This document shows, in pieces, positions 17,645 to 26,809 of a stretch of DNA of 64,000 nt. This DNA is from Arsenophonus sp. aPb (GTDB lineage: Bacteria > Pseudomonadota > Gammaproteobacteria > Enterobacterales > Enterobacteriaceae). The position numbers were made by a program, and so were the translations under genes. The stretch covers positions 1 to 64,000 of the forward strand of contig NZ_CP123501.1 of NCBI RefSeq assembly GCF_029873475.1, written 5' to 3'. Under the pieces are notes generated by a model. The model did not search any database. It was not told the origin of the DNA and was given only the letters and a program-made list of their open reading frames with translations. Every line of letters begins with the position of its first letter. Positions within the stretch are counted from its first letter, which is position 1.

Positions 17645-17806
17645 AGGGAAATCTCCGGATAAGATGAGTGCAAAAAGTATACTTCTTGCACGGATGCCCC
17701 AATATAATGAAAATGAGTGGTACAATCCAAAAAAACAGCGCAAAAACTTTAGCAATAAACAACGTGCGTAAACCTAAATGATTTATTCTTTTTGCACTTA
17801 TTACCT
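17645..17806. promoter_or_regulatory. Putative res site and divergent promoters of Tn I
   Basis: Contains the inverted repeat GTGCAAAAAGTATACTTC...GCAC at 17668-17691 and a further GCAC-containing repeat near 17790. This is the expected arrangement of TnpR binding subsites between tnpA and tnpR. Confidence 0.55.
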
Positions 17807-18370
17807 ATGACACAATTAATTGGATATGCTCGCGTAAGTTCAACTTCACAAAATCTAGATGCACAAATTGACCAATTAGAGCAAGCCGGATGTGAAAAGG
17901 TTTTTACCGACAAAATAAATGGCACAAAGAAAGACCGGCCTGGTTGGCAAGATATGATCCATTACATCCGTACTGGTGACATACTGGTTATCACAGAGTT
18001 AAGCCGGATGTCGCGGTCACTCTCACATTTGCTTGAAATCGTCGATGAATTAAAAGACAGGCAAGTTGAACTAAAATCGCTCCGCGAAAATATAGATACC
18101 TCAACAGCAACAGGACGGGCATTCCTTTCCATTATGGGTGCTATTTCTCAAATGGAGCTAGAGATAAAGGCTGAACGCGCGGAAGCAGGAAGAGTAGCAG
18201 CAAAAGCCAGAGGGAAATCAGGTGGTCGACCTAAAACTGATCCAGATAAGCTGGAGCAGGCTCGCATACTTTATCAAAATTCTGAAAAGTCGGCTCGTGA
18301 GGTCTGTGAGCTATTTGGTTTCTCAAGAAGAACGTTATTTAGCTACATGAAAGAGCATAAAATGCCTTAA
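17807..18370 (+). CDS. tnpR: Serine resolvase TnpR of Tn I
   Basis: 187 residues, starting MTQLIGYARVSSTSQNLDAQ, with the nucleophile Ser in RVSS, the DRPGWQDM and ELSRMSRSLSHL motifs, and the C-terminal HTH EVCELFGFSRRTLFSYMKEH. It resolves cointegrates at res. The ATG at 17807 is preferred over a longer frame from 17792. It ends 1 base before the terminal repeat. Confidence 0.92.
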   Translation: MTQLIGYARVSSTSQNLDAQIDQLEQAGCEKVFTDKINGTKKDRPGWQDMIHYIRTGDILVITELSRMSRSLSHLLEIVDELKDRQVELKSLRENIDTSTATGRAFLSIMGAISQMELEIKAERAEAGRVAAKARGKSGGRPKTDPDKLEQARILYQNSEKSAREVCELFGFSRRTLFSYMKEHKMP

Positions 18371-18403
18371 CGTAGTTCCCTGCACTTTCCCGCAAACTAC
18401 CCG

Positions 18404-18535
18404 TATGACTGCGATTTTGGGGGTAAAATTGGGTTTTTCTTCTTAAGGGTTAATTCAGAAAACGGAATTTAAACTCCCTAAATTGTGTTCTAAGCTGATT
18501 TATTTGTTTTTAGTAATTATTAGAGAAATAGTAGA
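18404..18535 (+). repeat. Plasmid repeat R1, partial copy d
   Basis: TATGACTGCGATTTTGG followed by ~100 bases similar to 50600-50715 (TTTTTCTTCTTA, GTTCTAAGCTGA, TTATTTGTTTTT). It is joined abruptly to the Tn I right end. Confidence 0.65.
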
Positions 18536-18662
18536 TTTTAGGATGTTACATTGCTTTAATTAACATAATTATTGCCATGACCATTTTTATGGTGATGGCT
18601 GCCTGTATTGCTTCTCTCACGTATTTTATTGATAGCGATTAATGACCGGATTGCAGCAATGC

Positions 18663-18730
18663 TGGTGATGGGGGCAGAGTATACCAATAAAAAAGGTGAA
18701 CAGTTTTATCAGATAAAGTTGGTAAAATAA
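18663..18730 (+). pseudogene. C-terminal remnant of a phage-type DNA methyltransferase
   Basis: The frame ends VMGAEYTNKKGEQFYQIKLVK, close to the end of the methyltransferase fragment at 56179 (VTGGEYTNKKGDRFYLIKTVK). Only the last ~21 codons are recognisable. Confidence 0.6.
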
Positions 18731-18789
18731 AAAACAGTTAAAAATCAGTGTAATACATTAAACAATAAAAATAGAATAAGAGAAGTAAC

Positions 18790-20829
18790 ATGGCTAAATT
18801 ACAATCAGTTGAACCCAATATTGCTGACATGGCTAATGGCTGGCTTAAATCTTACCATTTGGACTATAAGTTAGAGCAAAACCCCTTAAATACTGAAATA
18901 GATAAAGCGCTTAATGATTATTTTTCAAAAAATGGCGGGGTGGGTGGTAATCGACCTGATGTAAAGCTCATAAAGGAAGATAAACAAGGTAATGTTTATC
19001 CCATTTTAATTGAGTATAAGGGGTATAAAGATAAGCTGGTAAAACTTAATGCCGACGGTATAGTTGATAATCAAACCGCTAAAAATCAACCTAACTTTAA
19101 AAATATCAATAATTATGCGGTTAATGGCGCAGTTCATTACGCTAATGCCTTGCTTCACCATACTAGTTATACCGATATTATCGCGATAGGGATGACCGGT
19201 TTTATTGATGAAACAGGAACGTTACAACACGAAATCGGCGTTTACTATGTATCAAAAAGTAATTTAGGTGCGGGGCAAAAAGTTGCTGAGTATTCAGATT
19301 TATCGTTTTTAGCGGAAAAAAACTTTGATGCGTTCATTGCACAAGTTAATGCGTTACAGTTGTCCCCCGAAGAACTGGGTAATCTTAAAAGTCAAAAAGA
19401 AAGAGAAATCGATGCCTGTTTAGTTAAGTTAAATAATGACATTTATCAAAATGAAAAAGGGTTGGGTGAAAATGACCGCGTTTATTTGGTGGCGGCATCG
19501 ATTATTGCGACGATTGGTATTCCTGGGAAAGTTAAACCGTTAGAAAAAAGTGAATTAAAATCATCAACCGAAGTTGGGTATACGGATGGTGAGATCATTA
19601 TTAATAAAATCAAGTCGTTCTTACATTATAAAGAATTGCCTAAGACTAAAAAGTCATTAATTATTCGAACGCTACAAAATACACTCACCACCGAAAATAT
19701 TAATAAAGTGATTAATGGTGAAAGCCAGTTAAAGCGGGTATTTACAAAAATTGTTGATGACTTGGGAATTTATTACAAAATCGGCCTCACCACGGATTTT
19801 ACCGGTAAGTTGTTTAATGAAATGTATAGCTGGCTAGGATTTACACAAGATAAACTCAATGATGTCGTTTTAACGCCTTCTTATGTTGCCACTTTATTAG
19901 TTAAACTTGCTCGAGTGAATAAGGATTCTTATGTTTGGGATTTCGCAACCGGCTCAGCTGGATTGCTGGTTGCTGCCATGAATGAAATGCTGATAGATGC
20001 AAAAAATAGCATTACCTCACCGGAAGAATTGAGAAGTAAAGAAGTGCGCATTAAAGCTGAGCAACTTTTGGGGTTAGAGTTGTTATCCAGTGTCTATATG
20101 TTGGCTATCTTAAATATGATTTTAATGGGTGATGGTAGCTCTAATATTTTAAATAAAAACTCACTTACCGATTTTGATGGTAAATACGGCTTTGGTAAAA
20201 CAGACAAAATCTTTCCAGCGAATGCCTTTGTTCTGAATCCACCTTATTCAGCCAAAAGTAACGGGATGGTTTTTGTTGAAAAAGCACTTTCCATGATGAA
20301 CAGTGGCTATGCCGCGATTATTATTCAGGGTTCAGCGGGCTCAGGAAAAGCAAAAGATATAAATAAAAAAATCCTTAAAAAACACACACTGATTGCCAGC
20401 ATTAAAATGCCTATTGACCTGTTTATTGGTAAATCCAGTGTTCAAACCTATATCTATGTATTTAAGGTGAACGAAGCTCATCACAAGGACGAAATGGTCA
20501 AATTTATCGATTTTTCCAATGATGGCTATACCCGCACCAACCGCAAAAAAGCCAGCAATAACCTTAAAGATACCGATCGCGCTAAAGCTCGTTACCAGGA
20601 AATTGTTGATTTAGTCCGTTTTGGTAAAAGTAAGCTGAATATATTGACTGAACAAGAATATTTTGAAAACACCATTAATCCTGATAATGGGGCGGACTGG
20701 AATCAGTCAATACCTGTAGATACTAAGCCAACTCTAGCAGATTTCAAAAAAACGGTAGATGATTATCTTGCTTGGGAAGTATCTAACTTACTTAAAAAAC
20801 AAGGTGGAGATAACGGCTTGGGAAAATAA
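18790..20829 (+). CDS. Type IIG/IIB-like restriction-modification enzyme (nuclease plus N6-adenine methylase)
   Basis: 679 residues. The N-terminal PD-(D/E)XK signature is RPD55-57 and IEYK with Glu75 and Lys77, followed by a helical connector. The gamma-class methylase has SAM motif FATGSAG near residue 382 and catalytic NPPY near 483. The organisation is that of BcgI-type A subunits or the N-terminal part of fused type IIG enzymes. AAGAGAAG lies before ATG. The gene ends TTG GGA AAA TAA. The specificity region continues in the -1 frame without its own start, with a dnaX-like slippery heptamer and upstream GGTGGAG at the junction. Recognition sequence unknown. Confidence 0.85.
   Translation: MAKLQSVEPNIADMANGWLKSYHLDYKLEQNPLNTEIDKALNDYFSKNGGVGGNRPDVKLIKEDKQGNVYPILIEYKGYKDKLVKLNADGIVDNQTAKNQPNFKNINNYAVNGAVHYANALLHHTSYTDIIAIGMTGFIDETGTLQHEIGVYYVSKSNLGAGQKVAEYSDLSFLAEKNFDAFIAQVNALQLSPEELGNLKSQKEREIDACLVKLNNDIYQNEKGLGENDRVYLVAASIIATIGIPGKVKPLEKSELKSSTEVGYTDGEIIINKIKSFLHYKELPKTKKSLIIRTLQNTLTTENINKVINGESQLKRVFTKIVDDLGIYYKIGLTTDFTGKLFNEMYSWLGFTQDKLNDVVLTPSYVATLLVKLARVNKDSYVWDFATGSAGLLVAAMNEMLIDAKNSITSPEELRSKEVRIKAEQLLGLELLSSVYMLAILNMILMGDGSSNILNKNSLTDFDGKYGFGKTDKIFPANAFVLNPPYSAKSNGMVFVEKALSMMNSGYAAIIIQGSAGSGKAKDINKKILKKHTLIASIKMPIDLFIGKSSVQTYIYVFKVNEAHHKDEMVKFIDFSNDGYTRTNRKKASNNLKDTDRAKARYQEIVDLVRFGKSKLNILTEQEYFENTINPDNGADWNQSIPVDTKPTLADFKKTVDDYLAWEVSNLLKKQGGDNGLGK
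20803..20829 (+). promoter_or_regulatory. Candidate -1 frameshift signal or lost start between R-M and S genes
   Basis: GGTGGAG (20803-20809) lies 10 bases before the heptamer G-GGA-AAA (20820-20826), read in exactly the phase needed for tandem -1 slippage and followed at once by TAA. Slippage would fuse the methylase to the specificity domain. Alternatively, one A was deleted from a gene that was once fused or began at the TTG. Confidence 0.45.
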
Positions 20830-21989
20830 CTTCCTCACTTAACAATAAATTAAATAGAGTTAAGTGGGGGGAGTTTAAAGTTGGTGATTTATTTGAAATA
20901 AACACCGGATCATTACTTTCTAGTAGCGAATTAGTGAAAGGGAGTATACCTAGAATCTCAGCAAAGTCTTATAATAATGGTATTTTAGGATATTTTGGAA
21001 CTGAAAATATATCAGCCGCAAGACACTTTGAAAATTTTATCAGTGTCAACTTTTTTGGTGCTGATGGGGGGATTTTTTATCATCCGTATAAAGCCAGCGT
21101 GGAGATGAAAGTCCATATATTAAAAATACCAAATATAGAATTTAATTATGCTTCAGGTGTTTTTATATGTTCAGCTTTAAAAAATGTATTAGTTGGATTT
21201 GATTATGGAACGCAACTCTCAAGTTCAAAACTAAAAAAGTCAGACTTCAAAATTAAACTTCCCACTAAAAACGGAGAAATAGACTTTGATTTTATGGATA
21301 AATTTATAGCGGAGCTTGAGGTAGAGCGTATAGCGGAGCTTGAGGCAGAGCGTATAGCAGAGCTTAAGGCATATTTAACTGCGGCTGAACTGGAAGATTA
21401 CGAACTTACATTCAAAGAGCGAAAGGTTTTAGGTGAGTTTGAAAACAACAAATTTTTATGGAGTAATTATAATCTTAAGTCGCTATTTGGAGCATCAACT
21501 CGAGGTAAGCGTTTAAAAAATGCAGATAGGTTATCTGGTAATTTACCGTTTGTGACTGCGGGTGAAGCTAATGAAGGCATTTCTGCATTTATTTGTAATG
21601 ATGTGACAGTATTTTCTGCAAATACAACCACAATAGACATGTTTGGTTCCGCAAAATATAGAAATTATGAATATGGAGCAGATGATCATATAGCTGTTGT
21701 TCATACTGAAAAATTACCCAAGCAGGCAGCTATTTTTATAACAACGTCAATTCATAAATCTTCTTATACTGAAAAGTTTGATTACGGAAGGAATTTTTAT
21801 GCAAAAGATGCGGATGAATTAATGATTTCACTACCATCAAAAAATAATAATCCAGACTTTTCATTAATGGAAATTTTAATTTCAGCAATTCAAAAGTTAG
21901 TTATTAAAGATGTTATCCAGTATGCAGATAAAAAAATATCTGCGTATGAAAAAGTCGTTAAATCACGCGGGGTGAAGAACTTCATGTAA
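20826..21989 (+). CDS. Restriction specificity (S) subunit with two target-recognition domains
   Basis: The open frame starts right after the methylase's last codons (ITSSLNNKLNRVKWGEFKVG). It has no ATG/GTG/TTG before GTG 20934, which would remove part of the first recognition domain. Two half-repeats follow the type I S pattern: TRD1 ends near GTQLSSSKLKKSDFKIKLP, then a helical spacer with repeated ERIAELEA, then WSNYNLKSLFGASTRG...FITTSIHKSSYTEKFDYGRN and a second conserved helix. It defines the DNA site for the enzyme at 18790. Expression depends on frameshifting or on the GTG start. Confidence 0.78.
   Translation: MTSSLNNKLNRVKWGEFKVGDLFEINTGSLLSSSELVKGSIPRISAKSYNNGILGYFGTENISAARHFENFISVNFFGADGGIFYHPYKASVEMKVHILKIPNIEFNYASGVFICSALKNVLVGFDYGTQLSSSKLKKSDFKIKLPTKNGEIDFDFMDKFIAELEVERIAELEAERIAELKAYLTAAELEDYELTFKERKVLGEFENNKFLWSNYNLKSLFGASTRGKRLKNADRLSGNLPFVTAGEANEGISAFICNDVTVFSANTTTIDMFGSAKYRNYEYGADDHIAVVHTEKLPKQAAIFITTSIHKSSYTEKFDYGRNFYAKDADELMISLPSKNNNPDFSLMEILISAIQKLVIKDVIQYADKKISAYEKVVKSRGVKNFM
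21305..21374 (+). repeat. 24-bp tandem repeat in the S-subunit spacer
   Basis: Two perfect-length units (21305-21328, 21329-21352; one base different) and a third partial unit encode ERIAELEA-type octapeptides. In type I S subunits such as EcoR124, a change in the number of spacer repeats changes the recognised spacing. Confidence 0.75.
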
Positions 21990-22029
21990 AACGATTTTTT
22001 AGTAGGAAACCTATTCTGTTTGACATAAA

Positions 22030-22205
22030 GGTGCTACAACATGTTAGCACCTTTATGTTAAATAAAGGACAATTTTAAAAAATTATGTTTTTATGTCCTT
22101 AAGGAGCATTTGCCCTCTACCTAAATCGATACCCTTCAACGCGTTAAAGGGAACAGTCGTCTTTGTTCAGAATTAACAATATTAAAACTGTGCTAACCGC
22201 TAACA
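22030..22205 (-). repeat. Diverged inverted copy of 49022-49215
   Basis: Shares TGTTAGCACCTTTATGTTAAAT-like, AATTTTAAAAAATTATGTTT and GTCCTTAAGG blocks with the reverse complement of 49022-49215, up to GCTAACAG, where transposon II begins. It looks like a plasmid backbone remnant interrupted by the transposon. Confidence 0.6.
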
Positions 22206-22251
22206 GGGGTCAGTTTGGATATCGAAAATTATTGTACGTTAAGGCTACTTT

Positions 22252-22879
22252 TTAATCAGACTCAACGTCTTTATAGAAGGCCTGAATGCGACAAACCTGG
22301 GAAGTACTGTAGCCTGTCGCGTCTGCTGAGTTTTTTTACCTGCCGGTAGTACATCACTTTCTGATGCCGTTCCCGATCTGCCTGCTTTCCCCGGTATCTA
22401 CCCAACGTATGTGCCCGTTCAATTCCCTGTTTTTGTCGCTGGAGGCGACTCTGCCAGTCCTTATGTGACATTGCAGCCATCAGGTCGATTAGCATGTTAT
22501 TGATAGCAGTTATTACTGCGCGGGTGATCGGGTCAACCTGCGAAGAATCTTTATCTGACAGCGACTGCCATGATGTGGGCACATCAAGACTAATAATCCG
22601 CAGCTCGTGTTGTTCTATCTGCTTTTTCAGCGTCATCCAGTCGCTGTTGCTCAGACGGGTCAGACGGTCTATCTGTTCGACCAGCAAGATATCATTGTGG
22701 TGACTGTCCATCAGTAAGCGTCCCAGCTCCGGGCGGTCAAGTTTTGTGCCGCTGATATTCTCCCGGTAGTAGCTGGCGATTTTATGTCCCCGTTCCTGGA
22801 CGAACTGCTCCAACATCTCTTTTGCCCGATCGGCGAACTGATCTTTCGTCGATGCTCTTAAATAAGCTCTGATAAACAT
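22252..22879 (-). pseudogene. tnpR: Serine resolvase of Tn II, frameshifted near its C-terminus
   Basis: Starts MFIRAYLRASTKDQFADRAK with the catalytic Ser in RAST and the motif LLVEQIDRLTRLSNSDW. As read, the frame ends at 22271 with RRDRLQYFPGLSHSGLL. Shifting one base gives ATGYSTSQVCRIQAFYKD to a stop at 22252, the expected resolvase HTH. The catalytic domain is intact but DNA binding is probably lost. Confidence 0.8.
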
Positions 22880-23046
22880 TTTTTTACCACATTATCGCAT
22901 TTAGATTATTGCATTTATTCTATCGCATTTAGGTTATTTCATTAGTGGAGTGTCGTCACGTTTTGGTTATAGCGCTAGGGTGTACCCTTATGCGATAAGC
23001 ATTTTTGTTAAAAATACCGCACCGAATAATTTATGAGGGAAACTAT
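22880..23046. promoter_or_regulatory. Intergenic res/promoter region of Tn II
   Basis: Contains repeated TCGCATTTAG(G/A)TTATT blocks at ~22893-22940, which are candidate resolvase subsites, and GAGGGAA as ribosome site for tnpA. Confidence 0.5.
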
Positions 23047-26034
23047 ATGGCACGGAGGCTAATTCTTTCTCTGTCGGAAAGAGAATCATTACTGGCATTA
23101 CCGGACAATGAGTTAACGCTGACACGAATGGCGTATTTCAGTGAGCAGGATCTGGCATTTATTAATGCTCACCGTAAACCTGCCAGCCGTTTTGGTTTTG
23201 CTGTTCTTCTTTGCTATCTGAAAAATGTAGGCTTTGCCCCGGATAAAAAATCGTCTCCACCCTCGGAATTTCTCAAAATTATCGGCTCCCGACTTAAACT
23301 GTCAGCAGAACTCTGGCAGGAATATATTTCCGGCCGTGATACAACCCGGCGCGAGCATCTGGGGGAACTGTATCGATATCTGGAACTGAAGACCTTTAAT
23401 GGGGCACTTCAGAAAGAATGCATCCAGCATCTTCTCCCTCTGTCTACCAGGACTGATCGGGGCATACTTATCGCAGAGGAACTGCTGAAGTATCTGCATC
23501 AACAGCGAATTATCATTCCTGGTGTTGATGTTGTGGAGCGTACCTGTGCTGAAGCAATGACACTGGGTGATAAAGCGGTTTATGCCACGTTGAATGCGCA
23601 TCTTGGCATCTCGCATAAATCAGCGCTTGATACACTACTGGTGACAACTGAAAAACACATCTCCCGTTTAACGTGGTTGCTTCAGCCTCCGGGAAAGATC
23701 AATGGAAAGAATGTACTGCAACATATAGACCGCCTTAACGCCATTGAAGCACTGGCGCTACCGGAAGGTGTGGAGAGAACCGTTCACCAGAACCGGTTGC
23801 TGAAACTCGCGCGTGAAGGCCGCAAAATGAGCAGTCGCGATCTGGCTGATTTTGCCCCTGCGCGTCGGTATGCAACGATGGTCTGTGTACTGACTGAGGC
23901 CAGAGCTACAATCATTGATGAAATTATAGAACTGCATGAACGTATACTGGATAGCATGTTCAGCCGGGCAAAACGTCAGCAGGCTGAACGCCTTCAGAAA
24001 ACGGGCAAGCTGATACAGCAGAAATTACGTCAGTATGTTTCCGTTGGTCAGGTTATCCTGGATGCACGCAATGCAGGCAAAGATCCACTGTCTGCTGTTG
24101 AACGGATATTGCCGTGGGAAGATTTCGCCGCCAGCCTGGAGGAAACCCGGCTTCTTGCACGCAAGGATAATTTCGAGCCGCTTCACCTTATTACCGAAAA
24201 ATGCAGCACGCTGCGTAAATATTCTTCCCGGTTGTTATCAGCCCTGCAGCTGAGGGCCACTCCGGCCGCCTTACCGCTTAATGATGCCCTTGATACTATC
24301 CGTGCGATGTACCGTAAACAGCTAAGGAAAGTTCCTCCATCGGCACCGCTGGATTTCATTCCAGAGAGCTGGAAAAAGATGGTGATCACTCCCTCTGGTA
24401 TTGATCGGCAATACTATGAAATTTGTGCAATGAACGAGCTGAAGGGGGCACTGCGGGCGGGTGATATCTGGGTCCGGGGCTCCCGGCGCTACAAAAACTT
24501 CGATGACTATCTTATGCCGGGCGGCGATTTCGAAAAGTTATTAAATAATAACCAGTTAAATTTACCTGTTGAAACAGAATGCGGGGCTTATCTTAAGGCG
24601 AGGCTGACGCTCCTGGCCTCCCGTCTGGAGGAAGTTAACGCAATGGCCGCAACTGGAGATCTTCCCGATGTGGATATTTCAGATAAAGGTGTAAAGATTA
24701 CTCCGCTGGATAACAGCGTTCCTTCGACAGTCTCACCACTGGCTGACCTGATTTACAACATGCTGCCGCACCCCAAAATTACAGAAATACTGGATGAAGT
24801 TGAGCGATGGACAGCCTTCACGCGACACTTCACTCATCTTAAGAACCCGCTAACCCGTCCACAGGATAACCGTTTGCTGCTTACCACCATCCTGGCAGAC
24901 GGTATCAATCTGGGGCTGACCAAAATGGCAGAGTCCTGTCCGGGAACCACGCGGGCTTCGCTGGAAAACATACAGGCATGGTACATCCGTGATGAAACGT
25001 ACTCTGCTGCACTGGCGGAACTGGTTAATGCCCAGAAGTCACGTCCGCTGGCGGTTTTATGGGGAGACGGTTCAACCTCATCTTCTGACGGCCAGAATTT
25101 TCGGGTTGGCAGCCATGGCCGCTATGCGGGTCAGGTCAATCTGAAGTACGGTCAGGAGCCGGGGGTACAGTTTTATACGCACATCTCTGACCAGTACAGC
25201 CCATTTTACACCAAAGTAATTAGTCGGGTGCGTGACTCCACCCACGTACTTGATGGCCTGCTATATCACGAAAGTGATCTTGAAATAACGGAGCATTACA
25301 CCGATACGGCAGGTTTCACGGAACATGTTTTCGCACTGATGCATCTGCTGGGGTTTGCTTTTGCACCAAGGATCCGGGATCTTCATGACAAGCGGTTATT
25401 TATTCAGGGGAAGGTTGATAAATATCCTGCTCTACAGTCAATTATTTCCACTACTCCACTGAATATCAAAGAGATAGAAATACACTGGAATGAAATTCTG
25501 AGGCTGGCGATCTCAATAAAGCAGGGAACGGTGACAGCTTCTCTGATGCTGAAAAAACTGGCGAGCTACCCAAAACAGAATGGGCTTGCTAAGGCGCTGA
25601 GGGAAATCGGTCGAATTGAGCGAACACTGTTTATGTTGGACTGGTTTCGCGATCCTTCACTGCGTCGCAGAGTTCAGGCGGGTCTGAACAAAGGGGAAGC
25701 CCGGAATGCCCTTGCCAGAGCCGTTTTCATGCATCGGCTGGGCGAAATAAGGGATCGTGGTCTGGAAAACCAGAGCTACCGCGCCAGTGGGCTTACGCTG
25801 CTTACCGCCGCGATCACATTGTGGAATACCGTATATATGGAAAACGCTATTAATTTACTGAAAAAGAATGGGCTACATATCAATGATCAGTTGCTGTCAC
25901 ACGTGTCTCCGCTGGGCTGGAAGCACATTAATCTGACAGGGGACTATATCTGGCGAAACAATAAGAAGCTGGCTGAAGGGAAGTATCGTCCTTTGAGGCC
26001 TGTTGATGTCAGTCAGTACAAAAAATCATCTTAA
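23047..26034 (+). CDS. tnpA: Tn3-family transposase TnpA of Tn II
   Basis: 995 residues, intact. The start MARRLILSLSERESLLALPD was chosen over a longer frame from 23005 because GAGGGAA lies 7 bases before it. N-terminal DUF4158-type DNA-binding region; catalytic Asp in VLWGDGSTSSSDGQNF (near residue 680), DGLLYHES, and the late Glu in GLNKGEARNALARAVF. It ends LSPLGWKHIN-type (VSPLGWKHINLTGDYIW). It carries out cointegrate formation at the 38-bp ends. Full length suggests the element is still mobile, although its resolvase is damaged. Confidence 0.93.
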   Translation: MARRLILSLSERESLLALPDNELTLTRMAYFSEQDLAFINAHRKPASRFGFAVLLCYLKNVGFAPDKKSSPPSEFLKIIGSRLKLSAELWQEYISGRDTTRREHLGELYRYLELKTFNGALQKECIQHLLPLSTRTDRGILIAEELLKYLHQQRIIIPGVDVVERTCAEAMTLGDKAVYATLNAHLGISHKSALDTLLVTTEKHISRLTWLLQPPGKINGKNVLQHIDRLNAIEALALPEGVERTVHQNRLLKLAREGRKMSSRDLADFAPARRYATMVCVLTEARATIIDEIIELHERILDSMFSRAKRQQAERLQKTGKLIQQKLRQYVSVGQVILDARNAGKDPLSAVERILPWEDFAASLEETRLLARKDNFEPLHLITEKCSTLRKYSSRLLSALQLRATPAALPLNDALDTIRAMYRKQLRKVPPSAPLDFIPESWKKMVITPSGIDRQYYEICAMNELKGALRAGDIWVRGSRRYKNFDDYLMPGGDFEKLLNNNQLNLPVETECGAYLKARLTLLASRLEEVNAMAATGDLPDVDISDKGVKITPLDNSVPSTVSPLADLIYNMLPHPKITEILDEVERWTAFTRHFTHLKNPLTRPQDNRLLLTTILADGINLGLTKMAESCPGTTRASLENIQAWYIRDETYSAALAELVNAQKSRPLAVLWGDGSTSSSDGQNFRVGSHGRYAGQVNLKYGQEPGVQFYTHISDQYSPFYTKVISRVRDSTHVLDGLLYHESDLEITEHYTDTAGFTEHVFALMHLLGFAFAPRIRDLHDKRLFIQGKVDKYPALQSIISTTPLNIKEIEIHWNEILRLAISIKQGTVTASLMLKKLASYPKQNGLAKALREIGRIERTLFMLDWFRDPSLRRRVQAGLNKGEARNALARAVFMHRLGEIRDRGLENQSYRASGLTLLTAAITLWNTVYMENAINLLKKNGLHINDQLLSHVSPLGWKHINLTGDYIWRNNKKLAEGKYRPLRPVDVSQYKKSS

Positions 26035-26167
26035 CGTACAATATTTTCCGTTTCCCAAACGGAGCCCAAATAGGACGCCGGTTTTACTAAATAAAAAAAC
26101 CAAACTGATGCCAGATATACAACGCATCAGAGCTAATCATGACATAGTTATTAATAAATCAGGACAA

Positions 26168-26195
26168 AGCGATATATTACCAAATATCGCTTTTT
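26168..26195. terminator. Hairpin terminator between Tn II and the VOC gene
   Basis: AGCGATAT and ATATCGCT arms followed by TTTTT on the + side, 33 bases past the minus-strand VOC stop. It may act in both directions. Confidence 0.6.
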
Positions 26196-26227
26196 ACATA
26201 ATAAAATAAAAAATTTACGTTAAAAAG

Positions 26228-26809
26228 TTATTCACCTATATCAGAATGCCCCTGCTCAAACTCCCACTGAATGCCATATTTATCAATAAAATAAAAATAT
26301 CTTATTTTACCGACTATATCACATACACTCTTTTTAGATGTTTGATTATTTTCCGCTTCATTGTCAATAAATTGAAATTCAGCTGGTGTAATATCATCAA
26401 TTTTATATGGCCTATATTCTTCATGATCAGTAATTAATTTTGTATCAGGTATATTTTTAATATGGTAAAAAGCATCATCAATATTATCTACCTTCAGACA
26501 AATATGTCCTATATCTCCCATATCATTACTGAATTTTTCTGAAATATCTTTTTCTTTTCCTATTGGTGAATGATATTGCATAAGTTCGATATAGATTGAA
26601 GTATGAAGAATTTTTAAAAATGAAATTGTGACATCAACTTTCTCAGGGAATTGCATAAATCCAGCTGATTTAGCAAAGCCAATATTTTTAAAATGGGGAA
26701 ATATTTGCACTTGTTTAGCTGAAAAAAGCTTTTTATAGTATTCAACTGCTGATGGCAAATCATCCACAACAACATTAATATGGCCTAAACCAACAACTTT
26801 AAAGATCAT
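26228..26809 (-). CDS. VOC (glyoxalase/bleomycin resistance-type) family protein
   Basis: 193 residues. The beta-alpha-beta-beta-beta module begins GLGHINVVVDDLPSAVEYYK with metal-ligand His in GHINVVV, repeats in DIGHICLKVDNIDDAFYHIK, and ends with YFYFIDKYGIQWEFEQ containing the Glu ligand. The family covers isomerases, dioxygenases and resistance proteins, and the substrate cannot be read from sequence. AAGGAGAAAG lies just before ATG. It stands alone with a long AT-rich upstream region. Confidence 0.82.
   Translation of the reverse strand: MIFKVVGLGHINVVVDDLPSAVEYYKKLFSAKQVQIFPHFKNIGFAKSAGFMQFPEKVDVTISFLKILHTSIYIELMQYHSPIGKEKDISEKFSNDMGDIGHICLKVDNIDDAFYHIKNIPDTKLITDHEEYRPYKIDDITPAEFQFIDNEAENNQTSKKSVCDIVGKIRYFYFIDKYGIQWEFEQGHSDIGE

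Larger units (their letters stand above)
14714..18403. mobile_element. Tn3-family transposon I (tnpA broken, tnpR intact)
   Basis: 3690 bp with 38-bp inverted repeats beginning CGGGTAGTTTGCGGGAAAGT. Divergent tnpA (minus) and tnpR (plus) are separated by a putative res region. The flanking 5-mers (AAAAA and TATGA) differ. The left flank is an IS26-like element and the right flank is plasmid repeat R1, so one side was rearranged after insertion. It is the parent of the miniature elements at 1290 and 42023. Confidence 0.9.
22206..26067. mobile_element. Tn3-family transposon II
   Basis: Bounded by 38-bp ends GGGGTCAGTTTGGATATCGA...ACGTTAAG (22206-22243) and its diverged partner (26030-26067, GGGCTCCGTTTGGGAAACGG on the minus strand). 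Divergent tnpR and tnpA. The ends agree well in the inner part and poorly in the middle. The adjacent 5-mers TAACA and AAATA differ, so no clean target duplication is seen. GC content is higher than in the surroundings, which points to recent transfer. Confidence 0.85.

Noticed and set aside
22206..26067. Target-site duplication of transposon II
   Set aside because: The adjacent pentamers TAACA and AAATA differ.
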